Shown: positions 25,766 to 34,740 of the stretch, in pieces
Position numbering within the stretch: the first letter of the stretch is position 1
How the letters are laid out: the number at the start of each line of letters is the position of its first letter
Assembly: GCF_029223285.1 (NCBI RefSeq)
Contig: NZ_JARHUJ010000007.1
Location: forward strand, 556,247 to 620,246
DNA from: Paraflavitalea sp. CAU 1676
Lineage (GTDB): Bacteria; Bacteroidota; Bacteroidia; Chitinophagales; Chitinophagaceae
Reading direction: 5' to 3'
DNA: 64,000 bases
The notes under the pieces: model-generated
Database searches by the model: none
What the model was told of the DNA's origin: nothing
Seen by the model: only the letters and a program-made list of their open reading frames with translations
Translations under genes and position numbers: made by a program

Positions 25766-25832
25766 GCAGCGGGCCCGGACACCATCGTACACAATCATCA
25801 TCCTGATAGCCCCGAACCCGCGCTGCCACCTG

Positions 25833-26606
25833 TTATTTTACCTGGTAAGGAAGTGCCAGTTTCTTCGACAATACGCTGTACACTTTATACACGCCCAGCA
25901 TCGGCATTTTACCATCCGCCGAATGGCCTTCACCACCACCCGTGTACAATTGCATATAAACACCCACTGCATCATACTTGAAGTTGGTGTTGAACCGCAC
26001 CCGGTAATCGGGCACCACTACACGGATCGCCTTGCCTTCAGTCACTATCTGAAAGCCGGGCGAATCCATATACATCGGCATGCCTGGGTTCGTTTTGGGC
26101 AACACCACCGATTTATCTTTCGGATCAAACTCTTTCACCGATAAGCCACCCGGTACTCTTTTGTCTTCGACCAGTACCACCCAATGCGGATGCCAGATCA
26201 CTTTATCATTGCCGTAATTACCATCGCCATCCTCATCCCACAACGGGGTATCATCAAAATCCGCATGCGCCGTCAAGGCCAGTGCAACGATACCTTCAGT
26301 TTTGCTGAAGCCGATATCTTCCGAACTAAGCGTAGTTGGGAAAACATATCCATCTACCGGAGCGCCGTTCATTTGACCCGCCGGCTTCGAAACACTACGG
26401 CCCGCCTGCCCTTGTACAATGATCTCAAATTCCAGCTGTCCCCATTTCTTGTTGTGGGTTACGCTAGCCGCAGCTATCTTATAATCCACCTCATTGATCT
26501 CCGCTTTCGTGGCTTTCGCTTTCGAACAGGAATCACAGAAATTGCCTGCCATAGCGGCGACACCTGCCAGCATAGTAAGGCCCGTTAACATACTTACCTT
26601 CTTCAT
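25833..26606 (-). CDS. Hypothetical exported protein
   Basis: 257 residues with a signal peptide (MLTGLTMLAGVAAMA), then NFCDSCSKAK with a CxxC pair just after the likely cleavage site. The rest is beta-rich with an Asp-rich DEDGDGNYGNDKV segment (about 124-137) resembling a calcium-binding loop, and HPHW. I do not recognise the family. It lies 2 nt downstream of the alpha/beta hydrolase gene, so both are probably one operon. Confidence 0.75.
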   Translation of the reverse strand: MKKVSMLTGLTMLAGVAAMAGNFCDSCSKAKATKAEINEVDYKIAAASVTHNKKWGQLEFEIIVQGQAGRSVSKPAGQMNGAPVDGYVFPTTLSSEDIGFSKTEGIVALALTAHADFDDTPLWDEDGDGNYGNDKVIWHPHWVVLVEDKRVPGGLSVKEFDPKDKSVVLPKTNPGMPMYMDSPGFQIVTEGKAIRVVVPDYRVRFNTNFKYDAVGVYMQLYTGGGEGHSADGKMPMLGVYKVYSVLSKKLALPYQVK

Positions 26607-26608
26607 GG

Positions 26609-27457
26609 TTATTTGTTTTTATTGTTCTCTATGAAAGCATGGATGTAGGAAGCTGCCATAGCGGGATACTGGTGGTGAGGTCCATGACCGGCCCGCGGTA
26701 TCACCACCACCTGGGTAGTTGGAAGGGCGCGGTTCAGGTCGAACCAGTTCTCCGGCGGAAAGCAAACCTCATGGTCGCCGGAAATAACAAGAATGGGAAT
26801 AGTTGTTTCCTGCAGCTTTTGACGGCAGTTGTACGGATCCTTAACGAAGTCGGCGACGCCCTTACCATAATATTCCCACAAGGGAGGTTTTACTTTGGTA
26901 TCACGATCAATGGTTCTGCTATTGATACGGTCATGGCTGGCTTTCGCCAATGTGCGGCTCCGTTCGGAGATCGGCTCGAAGAAAAGAATGACCTCGTGCT
27001 CAAAGGTATAATCTTCGATGTAGGCCGTTTGCAGGAAGATCTCTTCTATCGGGTGATTCACCTGACCGGGCGGCTTGGTGCCCATCAATATTGTTTGATG
27101 TACCCGTGAAGAAAACTCCGTAGTGACAATCTGTGCCACCATGCCACCAAACGACCAACCGCCCAGCAGAAACTGATCGATCTGCAAGGCATCGGCGAGG
27201 TCAATTACATCACGTGCAAAACCCATCATATCGGAATTAACGGTACCCTCGGAGGAGCCCATCCCGGTAGGGTCGAATATATAGACCTCGTAATGCCGGC
27301 CGAGTTCATCCAGGAACCCCGGATCCCAATCGTCGAGGTTGCCGCGAAAACGCTGGCACAAGATCATCGGATCGCCATTGCCGATCCTGCGGTAGGCGAT
27401 CTTCTTATTGTTGATTGCTGCAAAATGTGTCCTTACGGTAGCTGCATTCATATCCAT
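26609..27457 (-). CDS. Alpha/beta hydrolase
   Basis: 282 residues, cytosolic. Alpha/beta-hydrolase landmarks: oxyanion-region QRFRGNLDDWDP, FDPTGMGSSEG, the nucleophile elbow GGWSFGGMVAQ (Ser about 98), a late Asp in VISGDHEVC and the catalytic His in RAGHGPHHQ. The exact substrate is not readable from the sequence; haloperoxidase- or lactonase-like members share this pattern. An inverted repeat begins 2 nt upstream of the ATG, suggesting repression of this two-gene unit. Confidence 0.87.
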   Translation of the reverse strand: MDMNAATVRTHFAAINNKKIAYRRIGNGDPMILCQRFRGNLDDWDPGFLDELGRHYEVYIFDPTGMGSSEGTVNSDMMGFARDVIDLADALQIDQFLLGGWSFGGMVAQIVTTEFSSRVHQTILMGTKPPGQVNHPIEEIFLQTAYIEDYTFEHEVILFFEPISERSRTLAKASHDRINSRTIDRDTKVKPPLWEYYGKGVADFVKDPYNCRQKLQETTIPILVISGDHEVCFPPENWFDLNRALPTTQVVVIPRAGHGPHHQYPAMAASYIHAFIENNKNK

Positions 27458-27458
27458 T

Positions 27459-27491
27459 GCTGTTTAGTACACAAATGTGATCCTAAACAGC
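27459..27491. promoter_or_regulatory. Inverted repeat (operator-like) at the start of the hydrolase operon
   Basis: GCTGTTTAG (27459-27467) and CTAAACAGC (27483-27491) are exact 9-bp complements with a 15-nt spacer that holds a nested CACA-AA-TGTG. On the minus strand the spacer contains CACATTTG, close to a -7 box, so a bound repressor would cover the promoter. Confidence 0.5.
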
Positions 27492-27539
27492 GATGATGGC
27501 AATGGACGGACTTCGACAGTAATTGTATAATTCCGTTCC

Positions 27540-29783
27540 CTAAAACAAATACGTGAAACTCAGCTTGGCGAAAAAGGGCGTGCCGGGTGTAAAGTGTATT
27601 TCGGAGATGGGAGCAGCTTCATTGTACAACCGGCTTTCGGTATCGAACTGGGTCTCCTTCCATTTCACATCGAAGAGATTCTGAATGGCCAGCCCGATCT
27701 CATAACGCTCGCGGTTGTAACCAACAAAAGCATCGGTGATAAAATAGCCGTTCGCCACTACACTATTGTCTTCGTTGGCCGGGCGGTTGCCCATATAACG
27801 ATAACGCAAAGAAGCGTTGATACCTGGTTTAGTTTTCACCGTAAGTCCCCCGATAGAAGTAAAGCGGGGCGCCAGTGGTAAATAATCTTCTCCCTTAGGC
27901 TCATCCACCGCACGACCGTGAGCGTAGTTAAAGTCCACATCTGCATACAACCAGCTCAGGGGTTGATAACGAACCGACAGGTCGGCCCCATATCGACGGC
28001 TCCTGCCGCTGGGTTCTACCACGCCTTCATCACCTACATACACAAACTCCTGATCGAGCCAGAGATACCAAACGGCTGCATTCACCAACAGGTTCTTCAC
28101 AGGCTTTAATACCGTACCCAGGTCGCTGCCATAAGCGGATGGCAGTATGGTGAGGCCGTTTTGCGGCACCACTACCCGGGTATCATTTGAATGAAAGCCC
28201 TTGCCGCTGCTCAGGTAGAGCTGCACCGTTGAGCTGGGGTTATAATAAAAGCTCAGCTTCGGGCTTACAATATCCGCCGAGGCTTTTCCTTTTACCGATC
28301 CGTTCAATTGATCGGTATACTCATCCTGAAAATAGTCGTAGCGCAGACCCGCGTTGATGCTGAAGCGGGAATTGAATCGGAAGGTTTCACTGACATAGGC
28401 CGCCAGGTTGTTCTCGGAGATATCGCCCAGCATCAGGCCATTGGTGAGTATCGTACGATCTTTGGTGCGGGATAGTTCGCTGTTGTGCGTTCTATCCATC
28501 CGCACATGGGCGCCCAGTTCGGAAATGATCTGGGTATTGCCGGCAAAGAAGGTTGTATGGTAACTGCCATTATAACCAAACAGGTCGCGTTTTTCCTGTT
28601 GACGGATCTGATCGCCATTCACCGGGTCTTCTTTAAAGAAGGTGAAGTTCGAGAACAGCTCGAAGCCATACCTGGAATAATAAACCTGGTTCTTGAGGTA
28701 GGCATGGTTATCAAGTGTGGTAGTAAGCTGTGCATTGGCATTGATGCGCGAAGTGTTGCCCCCTTCATGGGGATCGATAGCGCCATACCAACCGATCAGC
28801 TTGCTATCTACTGCGCGGTCAGGTACCTGACCGGACGCATCCCATTTGCTTGAAAATACGGACGCCGATACACTGAGGTGGTTGCGCTTATTGAGTGCGC
28901 CAAAGTATTTACCAAATACATTGATGCGGTGAAAATCCTGCGGATTATCGAAGTACCCTTTGGTATGCATATACTCCGAAGCGATATAGGCCGATTGATC
29001 GTTGGCCCTGGCCTCTTTTCCTAACAGATTGAACATACCTACAGCCCGTGCCGTATTGAACATCCCCCCTTCTACTTTGACGGAGTTATTGGGCAACACG
29101 TTCATGGTCTTGAAGTCTACAAAACCCGTCGTCGTGAAATTACCTTTCTCGGCATAGTAGGTGCCTTTCTTGAAAGTCACATTATCGATGAGCTCGGGGA
29201 TGAGGAAGTGCAGGTCGGCGTAACCCTGACCATGTGCATGGGATACCATGTTCACCGGCATACCATCTACACCGATATTGATATCTGTACCATGATCGAT
29301 GTCGAAACCGCGCAGGAAGATCTGCTCGGCCTTGCCGCCTCCGGCATGCTGACCAATGAACAAACCGGGTACCATACGCAAAACCTCTTGCGAATTGTTG
29401 ATACCCCGCAGCTTGATATCAAGTTTGCTGATGGGTTTGAACTGTTCGCCTGCTCCGCTGGAGACCGTTACCTGGCTCAACTCGACAGATGTGGGAGCAA
29501 GTGCAATCGAATATTGCAAGCTGGCCAGATCGCCCACCCGTACCCGAAAACGGGCATGTCCGATGGCGGTAACCACCAGCTCGCTGGTTGCCGGAACATT
29601 ATTAAGGGAAAAACGGCCCCTTTCATCAGAAACAGTCTGCTGGCCGCCCGGCACCAGGGTGATCGTGGCGCCTTCCAATGGCAAGGATGTAGTTTTGTCC
29701 TTCACCAGGCCCTCCAGCCGGCCCGACTGGGCAAACAGGACAGCAGTACAACACAGCAGCAGGATCAGCAACAAGGAACGCAT
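27540..29783 (-). CDS. TonB-dependent outer-membrane receptor with carboxypeptidase-like N-terminal domain
   Basis: 747 residues from the ATG at 29783 (clean signal LLILLLCCTAVLFAQ); an upstream in-frame start would add 13 residues. A carboxypeptidase-regulatory-like repeat (GLVKDKTTSLPLEGATITL, about 20-95) precedes the plug (INNSQEVLRMVPGLFIGQHA, FLRGFDIDHGTDI) and a beta-barrel ending in an aromatic tyrosine-leucine-phenylalanine tail (SFTYLF). It is divergent from the MbnP/MbnH-like pair, so it may import copper or a copper chelate; the cargo is inferred from context only. Confidence 0.87.
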   Translation of the reverse strand: MRSLLLILLLCCTAVLFAQSGRLEGLVKDKTTSLPLEGATITLVPGGQQTVSDERGRFSLNNVPATSELVVTAIGHARFRVRVGDLASLQYSIALAPTSVELSQVTVSSGAGEQFKPISKLDIKLRGINNSQEVLRMVPGLFIGQHAGGGKAEQIFLRGFDIDHGTDINIGVDGMPVNMVSHAHGQGYADLHFLIPELIDNVTFKKGTYYAEKGNFTTTGFVDFKTMNVLPNNSVKVEGGMFNTARAVGMFNLLGKEARANDQSAYIASEYMHTKGYFDNPQDFHRINVFGKYFGALNKRNHLSVSASVFSSKWDASGQVPDRAVDSKLIGWYGAIDPHEGGNTSRINANAQLTTTLDNHAYLKNQVYYSRYGFELFSNFTFFKEDPVNGDQIRQQEKRDLFGYNGSYHTTFFAGNTQIISELGAHVRMDRTHNSELSRTKDRTILTNGLMLGDISENNLAAYVSETFRFNSRFSINAGLRYDYFQDEYTDQLNGSVKGKASADIVSPKLSFYYNPSSTVQLYLSSGKGFHSNDTRVVVPQNGLTILPSAYGSDLGTVLKPVKNLLVNAAVWYLWLDQEFVYVGDEGVVEPSGRSRRYGADLSVRYQPLSWLYADVDFNYAHGRAVDEPKGEDYLPLAPRFTSIGGLTVKTKPGINASLRYRYMGNRPANEDNSVVANGYFITDAFVGYNRERYEIGLAIQNLFDVKWKETQFDTESRLYNEAAPISEIHFTPGTPFFAKLSFTYLF

Positions 29784-29977
29784 GTAGGGCGGTTTGGCGC
29801 GAAATAACGACAAAATAGCCAAACAAAGACCGCCTGCGCCGGCCGTTCGTCACCTCCCATAGCCTGTTATCCGGGAAATACACACCGCATTACCAACAGT
29901 TCGGGTAATAAAATGCGTTTACCCCTACCCTTTTAACCGGTTCTGATTATTTTTACCGCCATAACCTGGTTACCAAC

Positions 29978-30763
29978 ATGCGTTTTACCCGGCATATCCT
30001 GTATACCCTTAGCCTGTTCCTCTGTACCGCGTTCGGCGCGGCAGCACAGCTGACGCTGCGGTTCGATCACCGGGCTGCCGGTAAAAAGCTCCTGACCGAT
30101 ACAGTTAGCTACCAAACAGCTGCCGGCGATTCCATCACGATCTCATTATTGCAATACTATATCAGCAACATCGAGCTGCACAAAACCAATGGAGAGAAAC
30201 TGGTAATCCCCCAGGGGCAAAGCGTTTTCCTCATCCGGCAGTCGGCCAATGATAGCCGGCTCCTGCCCCTCTATGTACCCGCCGGCTCTTACACGGCCAT
30301 TTCCTTCCTGGTGGGGGTGGACAGCCTCACTTCTACCCTGCCCATCGAATCAAGAACCGGCGTCCTCGATCCCGGCAGCGGGATGGCCAATGGCGAAGGC
30401 ATGTACTGGACCTGGAACAGCGGATATATCTTCTTTAAAATGGAAGGCACCTCGCCCTCCATTCCACCCGACAAGACCGGCTTTCGCGAATACCAGTACC
30501 ATATCGGCGGTTATGGCGGCTACAATACCCCCACCATCAACAATATCCGCCGGGTAACCATCCCTTTACCATCCAACGCACCGCTACGGATACGCGACAA
30601 TAAAAAGAGCATTGTACACATCCGCTTTGAAGCTACCGAGGTTGTAAAGCATATCGATCTTAAACAGCAGCACCATATCATGCTGGCGCCCGAAAGCAGC
30701 CATATCGCCGACAACTACGCTGCCGCCTTCAGCTATGGTGGTACGGAATATCCCAACAAATAA
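29978..30763 (+). CDS. MbnP-like periplasmic copper-binding protein
   Basis: 261 residues with a signal peptide ending near GAAAQ. The fold-specific segments are present: an N-terminal strand with FDHR, a central LLQYYISNIEL, YWTWNSGY (about 141-148) and YHIGGYGG (about 169-176). In characterised MbnP proteins a tryptophan is oxidised to kynurenine and helps bind copper together with histidines. Trp in WTWNSGY and the His residues here are candidates, but which residue is used cannot be told from sequence. The maturase-like gene follows after 2 nt. Confidence 0.85.
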   Translation: MRFTRHILYTLSLFLCTAFGAAAQLTLRFDHRAAGKKLLTDTVSYQTAAGDSITISLLQYYISNIELHKTNGEKLVIPQGQSVFLIRQSANDSRLLPLYVPAGSYTAISFLVGVDSLTSTLPIESRTGVLDPGSGMANGEGMYWTWNSGYIFFKMEGTSPSIPPDKTGFREYQYHIGGYGGYNTPTINNIRRVTIPLPSNAPLRIRDNKKSIVHIRFEATEVVKHIDLKQQHHIMLAPESSHIADNYAAAFSYGGTEYPNK

Positions 30764-30765
30764 CC

Positions 30766-31848
30766 ATGAAGAAATTCACCATCCTATATATTATCCTGGG
30801 GATACTGCTCACCGCTACCCTTTCCGGTTTTCTGGATTATGATCCCGCGCAACAATGGCACGCCACAGCCGACAGTACCTTTCCGCAACCGGCCAATTTT
30901 CCCGCACCGGTATACAAGTTTGCCAACAATAAATATTCGACGATCAAGGTTGAACTGGGCCGTCGCCTCTTCTACGACGGGCAGCTGTCGAAGAATGGCA
31001 CCATCAGTTGCGGCACCTGTCATATTCAATCTACCGCCTTTTCGCACCATGGGCACCGCCTTAGTCATGGTATTAATGATTCGGTAGGTTCGCGTAACGC
31101 GCCGCCTTTACAAAACCTCGCCTGGGCCACCAGCTTTATGTGGGACGGCGGCGTATCCGATCTCGACCTGCAACCCCTGGTGCCCATTAGCAGCCATGTG
31201 GAAATGGGCGAATCGATCGACAGTGTTTTATACAAGCTCCGGCGTGATCCCTATTACCCCGCCTACTTCGGCGCAGCTTTCGGCAGCCGCGACATCACCA
31301 CCGCCCGCCTGATGCAGGCGCTCAGTCAGTTCATGACGGCCATGATCAGTGCCAACAGCAAATACGACCGGGTGATGCGTGGGGAAGGCCCTACCTTTAC
31401 GCCCGAAGAAGCGCAGGGTTATACCGTCTTTAAGGCGCAATGCGCCAGCTGTCACAAAGAACCTTTCTTTACCGATCACAGCTTCCGCAACAATGGCCTT
31501 TATCCTTACAGCGACGACGTGGGCCGTATGACCATCACCACCTTGCCGGCCGACAAATACCGCTTCAAAGTACCCTCCCTGCGCAACATAGCGCTCACAG
31601 CACCTTATATGCACGATGGCCGCTTCAAGAACCTCGACTTCGTATTACAGCATTATACCAGCGATGTGCAGTCGACCGATAACCTCGATCCGCTACTCAC
31701 ACAGGCATCGGGCCGCACCGGGCTGACGCTCACCGGCAACGACAAACTGGCATTAAAAGCTTTTCTACACACACTCACCGACTCTTCCTTTATGCGCAAC
31801 AAAAGCCTGGGGGAAGTGAATATCTGCCCACAGTGTATCCGTTATTGA
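30766..31848 (+). CDS. Dihaem cytochrome c peroxidase/MauG-family enzyme (MbnH-like)
   Basis: 360 residues, exported (hydrophobic start LYIILGILLTATLSGFL). Two c-haem sites: CGTCHIQST (about 83-87) and CASCHKEPF (about 226-230). Conserved loops include SRNAPPLQNL, FMWDGG and YMHDGRF. Bacterial dihaem peroxidases and MauG/MbnH share this layout. Its tight coupling to an MbnP-like gene argues for MbnH, which oxidises a Trp of MbnP. A plain H2O2 peroxidase role remains the alternative. Confidence 0.88.
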   Translation: MKKFTILYIILGILLTATLSGFLDYDPAQQWHATADSTFPQPANFPAPVYKFANNKYSTIKVELGRRLFYDGQLSKNGTISCGTCHIQSTAFSHHGHRLSHGINDSVGSRNAPPLQNLAWATSFMWDGGVSDLDLQPLVPISSHVEMGESIDSVLYKLRRDPYYPAYFGAAFGSRDITTARLMQALSQFMTAMISANSKYDRVMRGEGPTFTPEEAQGYTVFKAQCASCHKEPFFTDHSFRNNGLYPYSDDVGRMTITTLPADKYRFKVPSLRNIALTAPYMHDGRFKNLDFVLQHYTSDVQSTDNLDPLLTQASGRTGLTLTGNDKLALKAFLHTLTDSSFMRNKSLGEVNICPQCIRY

Positions 31849-31857
31849 TTACTTAGG

Positions 31858-33489
31858 CTACTGCTCGATCCCCACAGAGGACTTCACCCCGTTGAAGATC
31901 GACTTCCAAACGAGGTTGAACCACGACTTATCCTTATTGCGATCGAAGTGAATGGCTACCCGACGCACCTCGCCGTTTTTGCCGGGGTTCGCATTCTTTA
32001 CCTGTATATTGGCCAGGGCGCTGGCCAGTTTCTTTTTGGTGAGTGTATTATCGGCAGTATCTTTTTTCAGCAGGGATATCTTGAGATCATCATACAGCAA
32101 TGTCATTTGTCCGTCGGCCGCATGGTCGTTGCCTGTAATGTTGAAATGGAGGCTACTAATGGTACCATGTTCTACTTTGGCGAGGCCCATTGGCTCCGTC
32201 AACTGGTTCACCGTTTCGGCCGGCATACTACCCAAATCCGCTTCCATCGTAAACTTTCCATTGCCCGGATAGAAATTGATCACCGATTTCATGGCTGCCC
32301 GGTTCAGGAAACGTGCATTGAACTGCACCCGCATAGGATCTTTGTCCAACAGGCTGGCCTTGCTGGTCAGGTTACTTACCCATATGCTGGCGTCGTGGAA
32401 CTGTACTTTGCCACTTTTACCACTCTTCGCATTCCGCTCCTTATATTCGATAAAAGCATGTACAAACCTGGCATGGCGGATATTGACCTCATATGGTAAT
32501 TTCATCAACATCTGCTGCGGGTAGGTCCCTACCCTGTTCTTTCCATCATGCGGGTAAGAAAGGTCGCGGTAAATACGAAGGTTGCTGTTTTTAAGAATCA
32601 ACGAATCAGCCTCTATTTCTTCACGCAACAGCATAGGGACATTGAGATTGGCCATGGAGATACCCTCAAAATCAATATCGAACCTGTCGTGTGCATACTT
32701 GAACTGTTGCAGAAATTTCGCTTCCGGCAAGGTGGGGTCGATCTTAAAACGACTGATGCCCAGGCTGCGGGTACCACTGTTCACTTCAATATTGCGCACT
32801 TCGTAATTGTACAGTTTGTTCTTACTGGTCCAACGTGCCTTTTTGCAAAGCACATTTGCCTGCTCGGCAAACAGGATGCGGGTAGTATCCTTGTCGTGCG
32901 CACTGTCAACAGCGATGCGGAACAGATCGATCGACACACTGTCGAACATCATCCGGATATCACCCGTCTTCCAATCTTTTGTTACCAACGTCGCATTCAC
33001 GATGGACAGGGTATCGATCTTGATCATGGTGAGGTTGCCCAATACCTGCCTGTATACTTCTTTATCTGGCACCGTCTTCAAAGAATCTTTTCCTTTGCCG
33101 GTGAAATACAGCTCGATGCGGGGTGATTGGATCAATACCTTTCGCCCATCGATCGCACTGTTCAACAAAGCCTTAGGCGTTTTTACGCCAGCCACCACGA
33201 GCTCAGGAATATCGAGCTTGACCAATACCGAAGGCTCGTCCTCGGTGCCTTTCAAGGCGTTGTAGACATTCGAATCGGGCTGCAGGTAAATATTCTTTGC
33301 CGTCAGGTTACCGGCTACTTCATCGACCTCAAAGCTGCCGGTAGACATGCTGTACAGGTTATTGGTTTTATCGGCTACCGTTTCCTTCACCGTCGATCGT
33401 ACAATTCCACGCTTATGGATATTCCAGTAAACGATCCCTCCCGCCAGCAACAGCAACACGATAGATATAATGACCGTCTTTTTCGACAT
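31858..33489 (-). CDS. AsmA/DUF748-like membrane-anchored protein
   Basis: 543 residues from the ATG at 33489; the open frame extends 16 codons further up, but the internal Met gives a clean N-terminal anchor (TVIISIVLLLLAGGIVYW, about 5-22). The remainder is long, beta-rich and extracytoplasmic (IKIDTLSIVNATLVTKDW, LHFNITGNDHAADGQMTLLY), with the closing WFNLVWKSIFNGVKSSVG seen in Bacteroidota AsmA-like proteins. Such proteins are linked to outer-membrane lipid or envelope homeostasis. The assignment is tentative. Confidence 0.6.
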   Translation of the reverse strand: MSKKTVIISIVLLLLAGGIVYWNIHKRGIVRSTVKETVADKTNNLYSMSTGSFEVDEVAGNLTAKNIYLQPDSNVYNALKGTEDEPSVLVKLDIPELVVAGVKTPKALLNSAIDGRKVLIQSPRIELYFTGKGKDSLKTVPDKEVYRQVLGNLTMIKIDTLSIVNATLVTKDWKTGDIRMMFDSVSIDLFRIAVDSAHDKDTTRILFAEQANVLCKKARWTSKNKLYNYEVRNIEVNSGTRSLGISRFKIDPTLPEAKFLQQFKYAHDRFDIDFEGISMANLNVPMLLREEIEADSLILKNSNLRIYRDLSYPHDGKNRVGTYPQQMLMKLPYEVNIRHARFVHAFIEYKERNAKSGKSGKVQFHDASIWVSNLTSKASLLDKDPMRVQFNARFLNRAAMKSVINFYPGNGKFTMEADLGSMPAETVNQLTEPMGLAKVEHGTISSLHFNITGNDHAADGQMTLLYDDLKISLLKKDTADNTLTKKKLASALANIQVKNANPGKNGEVRRVAIHFDRNKDKSWFNLVWKSIFNGVKSSVGIEQ

Positions 33490-33521
33490 AACTTTTTCTT
33501 TAGTGGTTTGATGGGCGCAAT

Positions 33522-33555
33522 AAAAAAAGCGGTCCAACCAGTAAGTATAGACCGC
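33522..33555 (-). terminator. Intrinsic terminator of the 33611-34033 gene
   Basis: On the minus strand GCGGTC (33555-33550) pairs with GACCGC (33534-33529) and is followed by seven Ts (33528-33522). Confidence 0.7.
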
Positions 33556-33610
33556 ATCACTTTCTTAGGGTAGCAATAAGTTGTTTTCGCAGGGTGCCCT
33601 ATTTGTCTAT

Positions 33611-34033
33611 TTAGCAGGCCAGCGCATAGAAATTGATCTGGCCATCTTCACGTTTCTTATAGTATACAGTTTCTGTCATTTTCACTCTCAACAAGGTTAA
33701 ATTGTTGTTGCCGGTCAGCTCCTCGATGTCATGATCGAGGGCAGCGGCCGATCCGGGTTGAGGCTGCGGCATGATGCGACTGGCAATGCCCGTCACTTTC
33801 ATATAAATACCTTTCACTTTATCGATGTATTTCACGGATACGGGGAATTTATCCGCGTCTACCGGCAGTTCGTCGGCACAGCAGCACCAGAGGTATTGGT
33901 TGGCGTCTACGAAGACGGTCTCTACCAGGAAACGTTCCTGTGTGTCCGAATCATTCAATTTGAGGGCGCCGAAAAAGGTTCTTTCGATGAATCGCTTTAC
34001 GAACTTCAGGTTGTCTGGCAGGATAAAGTGCAT
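33611..34033 (-). CDS. Hypothetical protein, possibly a flavin-reductase-like split barrel
   Basis: 140 residues, no signal peptide. KFVKRFIERTFFGALK leads, then a beta-rich core with LWCCCADEL (three adjacent cysteines, about 48-52) and VSVKYIDKVKGIYMKVTGIA, which resembles an FMN-binding split-barrel strand pair but not closely enough to be sure. It has its own terminator and no obvious operon partner. Confidence 0.6.
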   Translation of the reverse strand: MHFILPDNLKFVKRFIERTFFGALKLNDSDTQERFLVETVFVDANQYLWCCCADELPVDADKFPVSVKYIDKVKGIYMKVTGIASRIMPQPQPGSAAALDHDIEELTGNNNLTLLRVKMTETVYYKKREDGQINFYALAC

Positions 34034-34248
34034 ATAGGTTGTTTTTAGTAGTAATGATTATGCATGGATATTTTCAAACGGTATGCCCGATGCCAAGGCG
34101 GCATTTTCCTGTAGAATTAGTTACCCATGTACAGCCTAACATTAAAGCGGGGTTAATAACGCACCTAAACTGTGGAATTTAAAGGCGGATAGTGGAGGCT
34201 GCTGGCCTGCTTTTTAATAGACTATTCCCGAACTCAACTATACCCACT

Positions 34249-34740
34249 ATGGCAACGAAACGCTCCCGGGCAAATAAGGACCTTAAAACTGCCCGCCTTT
34301 TTAATAAGATCAGCGCCAAACTCACCCATGCGTCCGGCAGTCCCCTGGCCTCCATCCTGGCCCTGGCACTCATCGTCGGGTGGGCGATCAGTGGCCCGCT
34401 CTTTGGATTCTCCGATACCTGGCAACTGGTCATCAACACGACCACCACGATCATCACCTTTTTGATGGTGTTTATCATACAACAAACGCAGAACAAAGAC
34501 ACCATCGCTATTCACATGAAGCTGAATGAATTGATCGCCTGTCACGAGAAAGCCAGCAACCGGCTGGTAGACATCGAAGACCTTACTGAAGAAGAATTGA
34601 ACGTGATCAAAAAGTATTACACGAAACTATCCAGGCTCGCAGAAAAGGAAAAAGACCTGCATAGTTCACATTCATTAGACGAAGCCGATGAAAACCACGA
34701 GCAAAAATCGAAAAGCACCAAAAAAGGATTACATGCGTAA
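34249..34740 (+). CDS. Low-affinity iron permease family small membrane protein
   Basis: 163 residues from the ATG at 34249 (MATKRS); a GTG at 34192 would add 19 residues. Two helices: SPLASILALALIVGWAISG and LVINTTTTIITFLMVFIIQ, followed by QTQNKDTIAIHMKLNELI and a charged C-terminal helix. This NTTTTIITF-x-QNKDT pattern is typical of the PF04120 family. The family name comes from one report of iron transport; actual function is uncertain. Its 3' end overlaps the topoisomerase ORF. Confidence 0.8.
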   Translation: MATKRSRANKDLKTARLFNKISAKLTHASGSPLASILALALIVGWAISGPLFGFSDTWQLVINTTTTIITFLMVFIIQQTQNKDTIAIHMKLNELIACHEKASNRLVDIEDLTEEELNVIKKYYTKLSRLAEKEKDLHSSHSLDEADENHEQKSKSTKKGLHA

